Of a stretch of 35,598 nucleotides of DNA, positions 23,221 to 30,741 are shown piece after piece. Every line of letters starts with the position of its first letter. Positions within the stretch are counted from its first letter, which is position 1. A program made the position numbers and the translations under genes. The stretch is taken from NCBI GenBank assembly GCA_030638825.1, contig DAOWDU010000021.1:1-35598 (forward strand). The letters are read 5' to 3'. The notes beneath the pieces are model-generated. The model saw nothing but the letters and a program-made list of their open reading frames with translations. It was not told the DNA's origin and did no database searches. The stretch comes from a bacterium (lineage in GTDB: Bacteria > Patescibacteriota > Minisyncoccia > JAHIHE01 > JAGLIN01).

Positions 23221-23733
23221 ATGCCCCAAATAAATTATCCATTACAAAAAGAAAAAATCAAAATTAGCGCGGAAGAGTGCTTTAAACTTGGCGAACAAAA
23301 AGGATATTTTATTTTGGACAAAGGCAAGATAAAATATACCGCTGTTGGCAAAAGCTATAACTTTTCTGATCCAGAAGAAAAAACGAGGATGATGTTTTAT
23401 TTTGATTTGATTGAGAAATATAAATATCCAGTGAATAGGATTGAGTTTGAAGTTGGGATATTTGATGATAAGGCGATAAATAAATACGCAGATATTGTCG
23501 TTTTTACAAATGATGAACAGAGAAAACCGTATATTGTTGTAAAATGCGAAAAAGACGGAATAGCAGATTTGGAATTTGAAGAGGCAGTTAAACGAGTGAT
23601 CGCTAACGCTTGGAATTTAGGGGCGTTATTCGCAGCTTGCGTTGCTGGCGATAAATATCGCGTGGTGGAAATAGATGATAAAAATAATAAAACTGAGATT
23701 GATGATCTTCCAATTTGCTATGGCGAAAAATAA
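23221..23733 (+). CDS. Standalone HsdR-N-like domain protein with altered catalytic motif
   Basis: 170 residues. The pattern SDPEEKTRMMFYFDLIEKYKYP, FEVGIFDD...YADIVVF and KPYIVVKCEKDGI matches the HSDR_N_2 type of restriction nuclease N-domain. The usual catalytic E-x-K (as in IVVECKKDGI) reads KCE here: Glu and Lys appear exchanged. The Asp of YADIVVF is kept. A normal helicase part is absent. It is probably a nuclease-dead or altered domain used as a binding module, or a decaying fragment. It ends just before the rplJ promoter. Confidence 0.7.
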   Translation: MPQINYPLQKEKIKISAEECFKLGEQKGYFILDKGKIKYTAVGKSYNFSDPEEKTRMMFYFDLIEKYKYPVNRIEFEVGIFDDKAINKYADIVVFTNDEQRKPYIVVKCEKDGIADLEFEEAVKRVIANAWNLGALFAACVAGDKYRVVEIDDKNNKTEIDDLPICYGEK

Positions 23734-23736
23734 AAT

Positions 23737-23764
23737 TTGACATAAATTTTTTACTGTATATAAT
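23737..23764 (+). promoter_or_regulatory. Promoter of rplJ-rplL
   Basis: TTGACA, 16-bp spacer, TATAAT. It starts immediately after the preceding gene and leads into the L10 leader RNA. Confidence 0.85.
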
Positions 23765-23782
23765 AAACCCATACTTAACTTA

Positions 23783-23890
23783 TCCATAGACAGCAGGCAA
23801 TTAAGACCTGCCGAGGGTAAAATAAAGATTGTTATAGTTATTAGCATTTTATTTTACTGCCGTCTATGGAACGCGCAGTTTTTTCATTTT
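23783..23890 (+). promoter_or_regulatory. Ribosomal protein L10 leader RNA
   Basis: The outer stem TCCATAGAC/GTCTATGGA encloses GCAGG...CCTGC and a GAGGGTAAAA...TTATTTTACTGCC arm. It is followed by a short CTGC/GCAG stem and TTTTTT, an alternative terminator-like structure. The layout is that of the L10(L12) autoregulatory leader that binds the L10-L12 complex to repress rplJL. Confidence 0.8.
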
Positions 23891-23914
23891 TGGATTACAA
23901 AAACTTTCAATTTC

Positions 23915-23939
23915 TGTCATTCCCGCGGAGGCGATGACA
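23915..23939. repeat. Short TGTCAT...ATGACA palindrome
   Basis: TGTCATTCC-CGC-GGAG-GCG-ATGACA, 25 bp, between the L10 leader and rplJ. It looks like a decayed relative of the GTCATT...AATGAC repeats. Confidence 0.45.
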
Positions 23940-23962
23940 ATAATAATTAAAATATTAAAATT

Positions 23963-24481
23963 ATGATTACTAAAGATCAAAAGAAAGAAATAATAGAAAA
24001 TCTTAGCGATAGATTTTCGAAATCCAAGGCGATTGTTTTTTTGGGTTTTCAGGGATTGTCGGCAAAAGAAAATATAGAACTAAGAAGAAAATTGAGAGAC
24101 GAAAATGTTGAGTATAAAGTTGCGAAAAAAACACTTATCAAAAAAGGGCTTAAAGATGCGAAAGTTCTTGGGAATAATGATTTGGATTTAAAAGGTTCAG
24201 TCGCTGTTGCAGTTGGTTATGACGATGAAGTTGCTCCAGCAAGATTGTCAAGTGAATACTCCAAGACTAATAAAAAACTAAAATTGCTGGGAGGATTTAT
24301 CGCAACAAAATATATGGATGCGAAAGAAATAAAGGCGTTGGCGCTTTTGCCGGGAAAAGATCAGTTAAGAGCGCAGTTAGTTGGAACGATCAATGCGCCA
24401 GTTTCTGGATTTGTAAATGTTTTAGCCGGCAATATGCGGGGATTGATTACTGTTTTGAAAGCGGTGGGGGAGAAGAAATAA
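23963..24481 (+). CDS. rplJ: 50S ribosomal protein L10
   Basis: 172 residues, normal length. The N-terminal RNA-binding domain shows ENLSDRFSKSKAIVFLGFQG and LRDENVEYKVAKKTLIKKGL, followed by the L12-binding C-terminal helix (about 155-172, VLAGNMRGLITVLKAVGEKK). L10 forms the base of the L12 stalk that recruits translation factors. The L10 leader upstream and rplL downstream (29 bp) complete the conserved unit. Confidence 0.97.
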   Translation: MITKDQKKEIIENLSDRFSKSKAIVFLGFQGLSAKENIELRRKLRDENVEYKVAKKTLIKKGLKDAKVLGNNDLDLKGSVAVAVGYDDEVAPARLSSEYSKTNKKLKLLGGFIATKYMDAKEIKALALLPGKDQLRAQLVGTINAPVSGFVNVLAGNMRGLITVLKAVGEKK

Positions 24482-24510
24482 AATTTACTAATTAATTTAA
24501 AAAAAATATT

Positions 24511-24981
24511 ATGGCAGAAGAAAAAAAAGAGGAAAAAGCTGTTGAAGAAAAAAAAGAAACAGCTGAAAAGGTAGAAGAAAAAAAGGAAGTGGAAGTTCCT
24601 AAAAAGTTTCAAGATTTGGTAAAACAAATTGAAGAACTAAGCGTTCTTGAACTTTCAGAATTAGTGAAAGTTTTAGAAGAAAAATTTGGAGTTTCCGCGG
24701 CAGCTCCAGCGATGATGGCGGCAATGCCAGCTGGTGGCGCGGCTGCTGATGGAGGCGCAGAAGAAGAAAAGTCTGAATTTGATGTTGAGCTCGTAGCTGC
24801 TGGTGACGCAAAAATCGCGGTTATCAAAATCGTCAGAGAAATTACCGGGCAAGGATTAAAAGACGCAAAAGATATCGTTGACGCGGCTCCGAAAATTATC
24901 AAAGAAAAAGCTCCCAAAGCGGAAGCGGAAGAACTAAAAAAGAAATTAGAAGAAGCGGGCGCGACTGTGGATTTGAAGTAG
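24511..24981 (+). CDS. rplL: 50S ribosomal protein L7/L12 with N-terminal extension
   Basis: 156 residues, longer than the usual 120-130. The first 32 residues ([20 protein letters not shown]...) are a Lys/Glu extension. The standard parts follow: dimerisation domain [20 protein letters not shown], an Ala/Gly hinge ([20 protein letters not shown]) and the C-terminal domain [20 protein letters not shown]...[14 protein letters not shown] that contacts EF-Tu and EF-G. It ends before a strong terminator. The extension may modulate stalk behaviour but its role is unknown. Confidence 0.96.
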   Translation: MAEEKKEEKAVEEKKETAEKVEEKKEVEVPKKFQDLVKQIEELSVLELSELVKVLEEKFGVSAAAPAMMAAMPAGGAAADGGAEEEKSEFDVELVAAGDAKIAVIKIVREITGQGLKDAKDIVDAAPKIIKEKAPKAEAEELKKKLEEAGATVDLK

Positions 24982-24995
24982 AGTATTTAGTATTT

Positions 24996-25028
24996 AAAAA
25001 AACAGGGGATTTGATTCTCCTGTTTTTT
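24996..25028. terminator. Terminator between convergent rplL and the 768-residue gene
   Basis: AAAAAACAGGGGA pairs with TCTCCTGTTTTTT, with A and T runs at both ends. It would stop transcription from both directions. Confidence 0.9.
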
Positions 25029-25044
25029 GTAATTAAAAATAATT

Positions 25045-27351
25045 TTATTCCTCTCTCTCAATCCCAACCACAAAAACTTTATCCCCATTCAGCACATACA
25101 TTTTATTCTCCATCTCACTAACAACAATATTTTTTAAATCAGCAAAACTATCGCTAGCATATTGTCCGATTAAGCTGCCGTTTGTTTTATTAAATAAGAT
25201 AATTCTTTGCTTCGGAGGATCTATAATATAAAGATATTCCAAATTCTCGTTCGTGTAAATTTTTGCCGAAGATGAAAGAGGTTCGCTTAGTTTTTCTAAA
25301 GCAAAATCTTTTATTGCTGGTATTTCTGGTTTAGCTCCAGATAAACATTTGTCAGCCGTACCGTCTGATTTTAAAATATAAATAAATCCGTCAATAGCGA
25401 AAGAAATAGCATTTTCTATATTTATTTCTGTATCTGTAATCCATGATTCTCCGTTGTCAAATCCGTTTGCTGTTCGTTGATACTTATAAATTTGATTTGC
25501 CTCAGGCTCTAAGAAATATAAATAATTACTATAAGAAGCGAGAGCTTTAATCTTTGGATTGTCATTGATAAATTCTATCTCTACAGGTACTAATTCTTTT
25601 TTGTCCAAGTCTAGCGAAGATAATTTATTTGAATCAGACAAGAAAATTATTTCTCCGGTTTTTTCAATTGGAATCGCTAATTTTGAGTGTTCAATATCGT
25701 CAGATTTAATTTGTAAATCTTCCGCCTTTTTATTTTCTAAATCTATCTGGTAGACGGAATTTCCAGAAGTGGAAGCGTAATATTTTTTATTGATAAGCAT
25801 TATTTGCTCTGCTGGTTGTTCTAAGCTAACAGCGATTTCAGGATTGTCTATTCTGTGGACAAGATTAACTGCGTCAAGTTGAACTTGAATTTTACCAAGC
25901 AAATTCTCTGCTTTCTCGTCTAATTTATTGTAATCATTTTTCACTTTAAGCGTTAAATTTTTCGCATCTGCTAAAAATATTCTAGCTTGCGCAAGATCAT
26001 CGTAAATCATAACTTCTTCCGCCTTGCTTATTTTTTCTTCCGCTTGAGAAAGTTTATTATTATAAAGATTAAATTTTCTTTCTGCTTCTTCTTGGTAATT
26101 TGTGAAAATTAAATTTCCTGTGAATAATAAAGTAATGAATATAAAAGCGATAAATATCAATTTATTTTTATTTGACGGAAGATTTATTTTTTGCAGCAAT
26201 GCATCCTCTGTTTTTTGGTCTTTTGTGGAATCAGCGTTTTCTAAATTATCTTTTTTCTTTTGCTTATAATTTTCAATTTTAGTCGCAATACTATTTTTTA
26301 AAGAACTAAATAATTCCTTTAATATTTTTAGCAATCCCTTTGACTTGTTTATTACAGATTTTTCTTTTTCAATTTCCTCAAATTCTTTTACTGCCTCTTC
26401 CTGTTTTTCTGTTGTTGATTTAAGCTTCTGCTCAAATTTTTGTTCAGTTGTTTGTTTCTCTACTTCCGCCTTTTCGTATTTATCTATAATGTCATCAAGA
26501 GTTATTTTTTTACTATCGTTAGTAATATTTATTTGTTGTTCTGCTTGTTTTTCGGGAATTACTTTTTCAGATTCCAAATTCTTCAGAGATTCAGAATCAT
26601 CACTTTCTTTTTCGTTTTCAGCAATAAATTCTTCTTTAAGTATTTCTTCTTCTTTTTCGGTTTGTTTTTCGTTCCCAATTTTCATAATTAACAATCCCAC
26701 AGTTGTTATATTTCCCTCCTGTTCAATTGTATTCTGAATTGTTTCTGCCAGTTTGTTTGTATCAAGCGAGGATGACAGCTGCCTTATTTTTTCCAAAGAA
26801 AAGATATTAAAAAATTCTGGAGTGGCCAATAAGATTAAATCGTTTTTTTCTATTTCTCCACTGGCGATATTCGCGAAGGTTTTAAAGGGATGAGGCTTTT
26901 CCTCTTTTACTGTATTTTTTCCAATGTCTGTGATTTGATTATCTCTGACAAGTAAAGTCTTCACATTGCCAACCTGGCTAAAATATAGTTCGTTCTTTTT
27001 ATATGCTCCGCAAATCATATTTAAATTTCCAATCCAGTCCACATTGCCCTGCTCAGCGAGATTGGATAAAGTGGAATTTGCTTTATGAAGTCCAGCTTCC
27101 AGACTTTCCATCGTGGATCTTTTTGGCTTAGAGTAAAATTCTTTTTTAATAATAGAGGCCAAAAGATTTACTAAATAAGACGAACTTTCTGAAAAATTTA
27201 CAATTTCTCCGACAATGTATAAATTTCCCAGATTTTGCTCGTCCACATTTTCCGGCTCATAAACAAAGATATCGCAAAACGAATTTTCTTCTTCGTTGCA
27301 AAAAACAATCTCTCGGACCTCAAGTTTCTCCTCTTTTTTTAAAATGCTCAT
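25045..27351 (-). CDS. PPM/PP2C-like domain membrane protein with beta-propeller-like C-terminus
   Basis: 768 residues. Residues 1-225 resemble a PP2C-type phosphatase (NLYIVGEIVNFSESSSYLVN, a Gly-Asn-Val pattern at QVGNVKTLLV, and NDLILLATPEFFN). The metal-binding 'DGMGG' segment is missing, replaced by GEIVNFSES. A long acidic, coiled-coil linker (about 225-390) leads to one transmembrane helix (KLIFIAFIFITLLFTGNLIF, about 395-415), a further coiled coil, and a C-terminal region with repeated 'YFLEPEANQIYKY' and 'YLYIIDPPKQRIILF' units suggestive of a propeller. It is probably a pseudophosphatase sensor joining the cytoplasm to an outer domain. Confidence 0.65.
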   Translation of the reverse strand: MSILKKEEKLEVREIVFCNEEENSFCDIFVYEPENVDEQNLGNLYIVGEIVNFSESSSYLVNLLASIIKKEFYSKPKRSTMESLEAGLHKANSTLSNLAEQGNVDWIGNLNMICGAYKKNELYFSQVGNVKTLLVRDNQITDIGKNTVKEEKPHPFKTFANIASGEIEKNDLILLATPEFFNIFSLEKIRQLSSSLDTNKLAETIQNTIEQEGNITTVGLLIMKIGNEKQTEKEEEILKEEFIAENEKESDDSESLKNLESEKVIPEKQAEQQINITNDSKKITLDDIIDKYEKAEVEKQTTEQKFEQKLKSTTEKQEEAVKEFEEIEKEKSVINKSKGLLKILKELFSSLKNSIATKIENYKQKKKDNLENADSTKDQKTEDALLQKINLPSNKNKLIFIAFIFITLLFTGNLIFTNYQEEAERKFNLYNNKLSQAEEKISKAEEVMIYDDLAQARIFLADAKNLTLKVKNDYNKLDEKAENLLGKIQVQLDAVNLVHRIDNPEIAVSLEQPAEQIMLINKKYYASTSGNSVYQIDLENKKAEDLQIKSDDIEHSKLAIPIEKTGEIIFLSDSNKLSSLDLDKKELVPVEIEFINDNPKIKALASYSNYLYFLEPEANQIYKYQRTANGFDNGESWITDTEINIENAISFAIDGFIYILKSDGTADKCLSGAKPEIPAIKDFALEKLSEPLSSSAKIYTNENLEYLYIIDPPKQRIILFNKTNGSLIGQYASDSFADLKNIVVSEMENKMYVLNGDKVFVVGIEREE

Positions 27352-27383
27352 TTTTTTGTTTTAATAATAGTTTTAACTTTACT

Positions 27384-27412
27384 ATTATAATGTTTTTTGG
27401 GATTTTTAGCAA
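27384..27412 (-). promoter_or_regulatory. Promoter of the 768-residue gene
   Basis: Reverse strand: TTGCTA, 17-bp spacer, TATAAT, about 30 bp before the ATG at 27351. Confidence 0.6.
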
Positions 27413-27455
27413 ATTTAAATCATTTAAACAAGTTTTGGGTTTTGCATTAGGTTAA

Positions 27456-27495
27456 TTAAAACAGTATGGTAATACATATTACCATACTGTTTTAA
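27456..27495. repeat. CAGTATGGTAATA palindrome, copy 1
   Basis: Perfect 19-bp arms (TTAAAACAGTATGGTAATA and complement) around CA. It lies just after the stop of the 527-residue gene (reverse strand). On that strand the stem ends in TTTT, so it may serve as terminator. Confidence 0.9.
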
Positions 27496-27513
27496 AATAA
27501 TCCAAATAAAGCT

Positions 27514-29097
27514 CTAAAAAGGAATTTCATCAATCGGTATCTCGTCTATCCAGTTTTTGTTATTTTTATCTTTATTTTCATCTCGATATTCATACATTTT
27601 TTCTTCCACGCTAAGCGGCTCTAATTCATCGCATTCGCATAGTGGGTCGTGATAACAAGCAGCATTTTCTTCGGAGGACGGTTTTGCTTTGCTGTAATAA
27701 ACCTCCAGCCCCTCTGTGTCATTTTTATATTCTTCCGTTTCAAGCTCTTCTTTAATGGTTTGATATGTTTCTTTTAAAGTTTTCAAACGATCCCAATCAT
27801 CCTGATCTGGCTGTTCAAATCCTAAAATAGTCTGCAAAGCAATAAGTTCATATCTCCATCTCTCTGAATCTTTTTCTAATTTTTCAATTTCATTCTTATT
27901 TTTTTCCTGTTTTATTCTCTCCTGAATCTCATCTCTTATTTTCTCCGCGATCTTTATCTGATACTCTAAATCAAGCGAAGGTCTTTTGGTCGCTTCTATT
28001 TTTCCTTCAATTTCTATTCTCTCTTTCATTAGCTGTTTTAGAACGCGGTATCTTCTTTTATCTTGTTCTTCTCTTCGTTCAATAGCAGTTTCGCATTTTA
28101 GTTCTTCAAAGCATCCTTCACACCAGCTGGAGCAGTTGCCGCGATGCACAGTATCTCCAGTCGTTTTTATTTTTAGGGGAAGATTAAAATATTCGCCGTA
28201 TAATTTTTCGCCAGAAAAATCTAATAAAATTCCTTCTGGCTTTTTTGACATTTCCAACAGGCTATCAAAATAATTCGCATAAAATTCATAAAATCCTTCT
28301 TGCAATGTTTTCGATTCTGCAAGTTTTTCTCCTTTTTCATCACACAACATTAGTTGCTCAATATTTTCTAAATCTCCTTTTTGTAAATTGTTGCTTTCTA
28401 ATCCGTTTTTAAAGCGTATCATCCAGTCAGTAAAATCTGGTTTAATACTAACCAGCAAAACATCGTCAATTATAAATTCAGTTTTATCTTCACCAACGAC
28501 TTTGTTCTCATAATGAAGTTTAGCGGTTTTGCCATAAGTGAAGTTTATTTTTTGGTCATCTAATTCTTTTTTCAGGGCGTTAGTGACGATCTCTTTATCC
28601 CATGCAAATTCTTTCGCTTCCAAAAAAACTTTTTCTGCTGCTTTCTTTAATTTTTTTTCTGCTTCATTCAGTTGTTTTCCAATCGTATCTTCCCATAAAA
28701 TCGTTTCACATTCTTCCATTCCGCAATCAATCCACATTGGCGCGCGCGGATCTTTTTTAAATTTTTGCAACGCTTCAATTGCTTTTTTAGTGCCATGATG
28801 CGCAAGAGTCATCGCCGTTCGAGCGCATTCTTCTGCCGATTTTCCCGAATTTAATTCCAAGTCTGGCGCATATTTCTTGAATTCCTGCTCAACTCTTTTT
28901 GCTTCTTTTTTTATCCATTCTTCAGGAGAATAATCCCAGCAAGTTTTATTTTTTTCTTCAACCTTTTTTAAACTTGCCAAAGTGAGAGCTTTTGCATCAG
29001 CGCTATTTTTAACATTTTTCTTAGTACTATTTTTTCTAATTACTTTTTTCGTTTGCTTTTTAATTTTAGTTTTCCTAATAGGTTTTTTTGTTGGCAT
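27514..29097 (-). CDS. Cys-containing protein with degenerate PD-(D/E)xK-like region, function unknown
   Basis: 527 residues. The first 35 are very basic (MPTKKPIRKTKIKKQTKKVI). Around 165-215 the sequence (ALKKELDDQKINFTYGKTAK and FIIDDVLLVSIKPDF) follows the outline of the GxxExxY/PD-(D/E)xK_3 nuclease-like family, but the acidic and E-x-K residues are replaced (TEF and SIK), so catalysis is unlikely. A cysteine cluster CSSWCEGCFEELKC lies near residue 330, then long charged helices, then another cluster CYHDPLCECDE near 485. No known family fits the whole. It is flanked by two copies of the CAGTATGGTAATA palindrome, so it could be mobile cargo. Confidence 0.6.
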   Translation of the reverse strand: MPTKKPIRKTKIKKQTKKVIRKNSTKKNVKNSADAKALTLASLKKVEEKNKTCWDYSPEEWIKKEAKRVEQEFKKYAPDLELNSGKSAEECARTAMTLAHHGTKKAIEALQKFKKDPRAPMWIDCGMEECETILWEDTIGKQLNEAEKKLKKAAEKVFLEAKEFAWDKEIVTNALKKELDDQKINFTYGKTAKLHYENKVVGEDKTEFIIDDVLLVSIKPDFTDWMIRFKNGLESNNLQKGDLENIEQLMLCDEKGEKLAESKTLQEGFYEFYANYFDSLLEMSKKPEGILLDFSGEKLYGEYFNLPLKIKTTGDTVHRGNCSSWCEGCFEELKCETAIERREEQDKRRYRVLKQLMKERIEIEGKIEATKRPSLDLEYQIKIAEKIRDEIQERIKQEKNKNEIEKLEKDSERWRYELIALQTILGFEQPDQDDWDRLKTLKETYQTIKEELETEEYKNDTEGLEVYYSKAKPSSEENAACYHDPLCECDELEPLSVEEKMYEYRDENKDKNNKNWIDEIPIDEIPF

Positions 29098-29249
29098 AGT
29101 TTTATTTTTAGTGAATTATGTCTTTATTATAAATTAAACGAGAGACGATGGCAAATAAAAAATCTAAAGTTGATTTTTGGGGTGGGGGTGGTAGAATGGA
29201 AGTAATGAAAAATAATTGTAGTTATATTAATTCTTCTAAATCTAAATTT

Positions 29250-29549
29250 ATGCAAACAAAAGATTTTCAAAAAAAATGTGTTGAGATAGTAAAGAAAATA
29301 GATGATAAATATGAAATCAAAAGAAATCCTCATTTAAGTTTTATGCAAATGATGGAAGAAATAGGGGAGCTTGCAAAAGATATAAATTATCCAAAATTAA
29401 GAAACAAGAAAATTAATAAAGATAATTTAGAAGGAGAATTTGCTGATGTGATTTTACAGCTGGCAATATTGGCTGGTTTGTTTGATATTGATTTTGAAGA
29501 AGTGGTTGAGTCTAAATGTAAAATACTAAAGAATAGACATAATTTATAA
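29250..29549 (+). CDS. MazG-like nucleotide pyrophosphohydrolase
   Basis: 99 residues from the ATG at 29250 (MQTKDFQKKCVEIVKK). The ORF track's start at 29148 adds a Gly-rich, unconserved lead (FWGGGG) and is less likely; an intermediate ATG with a GGAAGT ribosome-like site lies at 29205. The all-alpha NTP-PPase signature is present: EEIGELAK (ExxE) and EFADVILQLAILAGLF (ExxD type). Such proteins remove non-canonical or excess NTPs. It is divergent from the 527-residue gene and ends directly before a CAGTATGGTAATA palindrome. Confidence 0.75.
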   Translation: MQTKDFQKKCVEIVKKIDDKYEIKRNPHLSFMQMMEEIGELAKDINYPKLRNKKINKDNLEGEFADVILQLAILAGLFDIDFEEVVESKCKILKNRHNL

Positions 29550-29550
29550 A

Positions 29551-29578
29551 CAGTATGGTAATATGTATTACCATACTG
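29551..29578. repeat. CAGTATGGTAATA palindrome, copy 2
   Basis: Perfect 13-bp arms (CAGTATGGTAATA and complement) around TG, directly after the MazG-like gene's stop. Confidence 0.9.
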
Positions 29579-29615
29579 ATGAGAGAAAAGTTGTAAAAAA
29601 TAAATTTATCAAATT

Positions 29616-30596
29616 ATGAAAATTATTAAACCAAAGAAATTACAAAAAGGCGATAGTGTAATGATTGTTTCGCCGTCAAGTGCGATACCTGATGAGCTGA
29701 AAAGGCAATTTAATAATGGTGTGAAATTTTTGAAAGGGTTGGGGCTGAAAGTTAAAATTGGTAAGAATGTTTTTAAGAAGCATTACTATTCCGCTGGAAC
29801 AGTTGAAGAAAGATTAAGTGATATTCATGAAGCATTTGCTGATAAAAAAATAAAAGCGGTGATAATGTCTATTGGGGGAAATAGCGCTAATCAGCTTTTA
29901 GATGGATTAGATTATAATTTAATTAAGAAAAATCCCAAAATATTTTGCGGTATCAGCGATGGCACGACTTTGCTTAATCCGATATTTTCTAAAACTGGAT
30001 TGATTATCTATCACGGTCCTGATTTGATTTTTACTTTTGGTTTGCCAATGTCTTTAATAATTAAGGAAAATTTAGTTAAGACTTTATTTGATGGAAGTGT
30101 CGGAGAGTTGCGTCCGAATTTAAACTGGAAAGGTCTAGATGAATTAAATAAAAATGAAAAATATTACGGTTGGCAATGTGTTCGCAAAGGAAAAGCTAAC
30201 GGCAAATTAATTGGTGGAAATGTAACTTGTCTCACAAATTTAGATAACACAGAGTTTAGACCAGATTATAAAAATAAAATTTTATTTCTGGAAGCATTTT
30301 CGCCTAATATTGAAAAATTAGATCAATTATTTACGCATTTTCGTCAGACAAAAGTTTTTGATGAAATTAATGGTTTAATTTTGGGACATTTTTACGGTTC
30401 GCATATGGCGAATAAAAAACAGGACAGAAAAGTCAGCAATTTAATTCTAGAAATTACGAAAGATTATTCTTTCCCAATTTTAGAAATTGGAGAACTTGGT
30501 CATAATGTAGAAAATTATATTTTCCCAATTGGATGCGAGGTAACGATAGATACAGAGAAGGAGTATTTTTCAATTGACGAGAAGACTGTTTTGTAG
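29616..30596 (+). CDS. ldcA: LD-carboxypeptidase, peptidase family S66
   Basis: 326 residues. It removes the terminal D-Ala from the tetrapeptide in muropeptide recycling; MccF immunity proteins share the fold. The catalytic Ser is in FCGISDGTTLLNP (Ser114). The Glu is in LFLEAFSPNIEKLDQLF (about 226) and the His in GELGHNVENYIFPIG (about 295). The N-terminal GDSVMIVSPSS is the family signature. MccF-type substrate cannot be excluded. It lies between two palindrome copies; its start has an AT-rich leader. Confidence 0.9.
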   Translation: MKIIKPKKLQKGDSVMIVSPSSAIPDELKRQFNNGVKFLKGLGLKVKIGKNVFKKHYYSAGTVEERLSDIHEAFADKKIKAVIMSIGGNSANQLLDGLDYNLIKKNPKIFCGISDGTTLLNPIFSKTGLIIYHGPDLIFTFGLPMSLIIKENLVKTLFDGSVGELRPNLNWKGLDELNKNEKYYGWQCVRKGKANGKLIGGNVTCLTNLDNTEFRPDYKNKILFLEAFSPNIEKLDQLFTHFRQTKVFDEINGLILGHFYGSHMANKKQDRKVSNLILEITKDYSFPILEIGELGHNVENYIFPIGCEVTIDTEKEYFSIDEKTVL

Positions 30597-30615
30597 TTCT
30601 AAAGTTAGAAGCTAT

Positions 30616-30659
30616 TTTTATAACAGTATGGTAATATGTATTACCATACTGTTATAAAA
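30616..30659. repeat. CAGTATGGTAATA palindrome, copy 3
   Basis: The longest copy, with 21-bp arms (TTTTATAACAGTATGGTAAT...) around TG. It lies after the ldcA stop and can act as a terminator in either direction. Confidence 0.92.
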
Positions 30660-30681
30660 AACTAACAGTTTTTGTTGGGTA

Positions 30682-30709
30682 TTGATTTTTTAAATAAGGG
30701 TGGTAAAGT
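30682..30709 (+). promoter_or_regulatory. Possible promoter of the SNF2 gene
   Basis: TTGATT, 16-bp spacer, TAAAGT: a moderate match located 32 bp before the ATG. Confidence 0.35.
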
Positions 30710-30741
30710 AGGAATAGACGAGAAATAAAAAAATAATCTAT

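Noticed and set aside
24599-24917. Reverse ORFs opposite rplL
   Set aside because: They mirror the Ala/Glu/Lys-rich codons of rplL and have no independent support.
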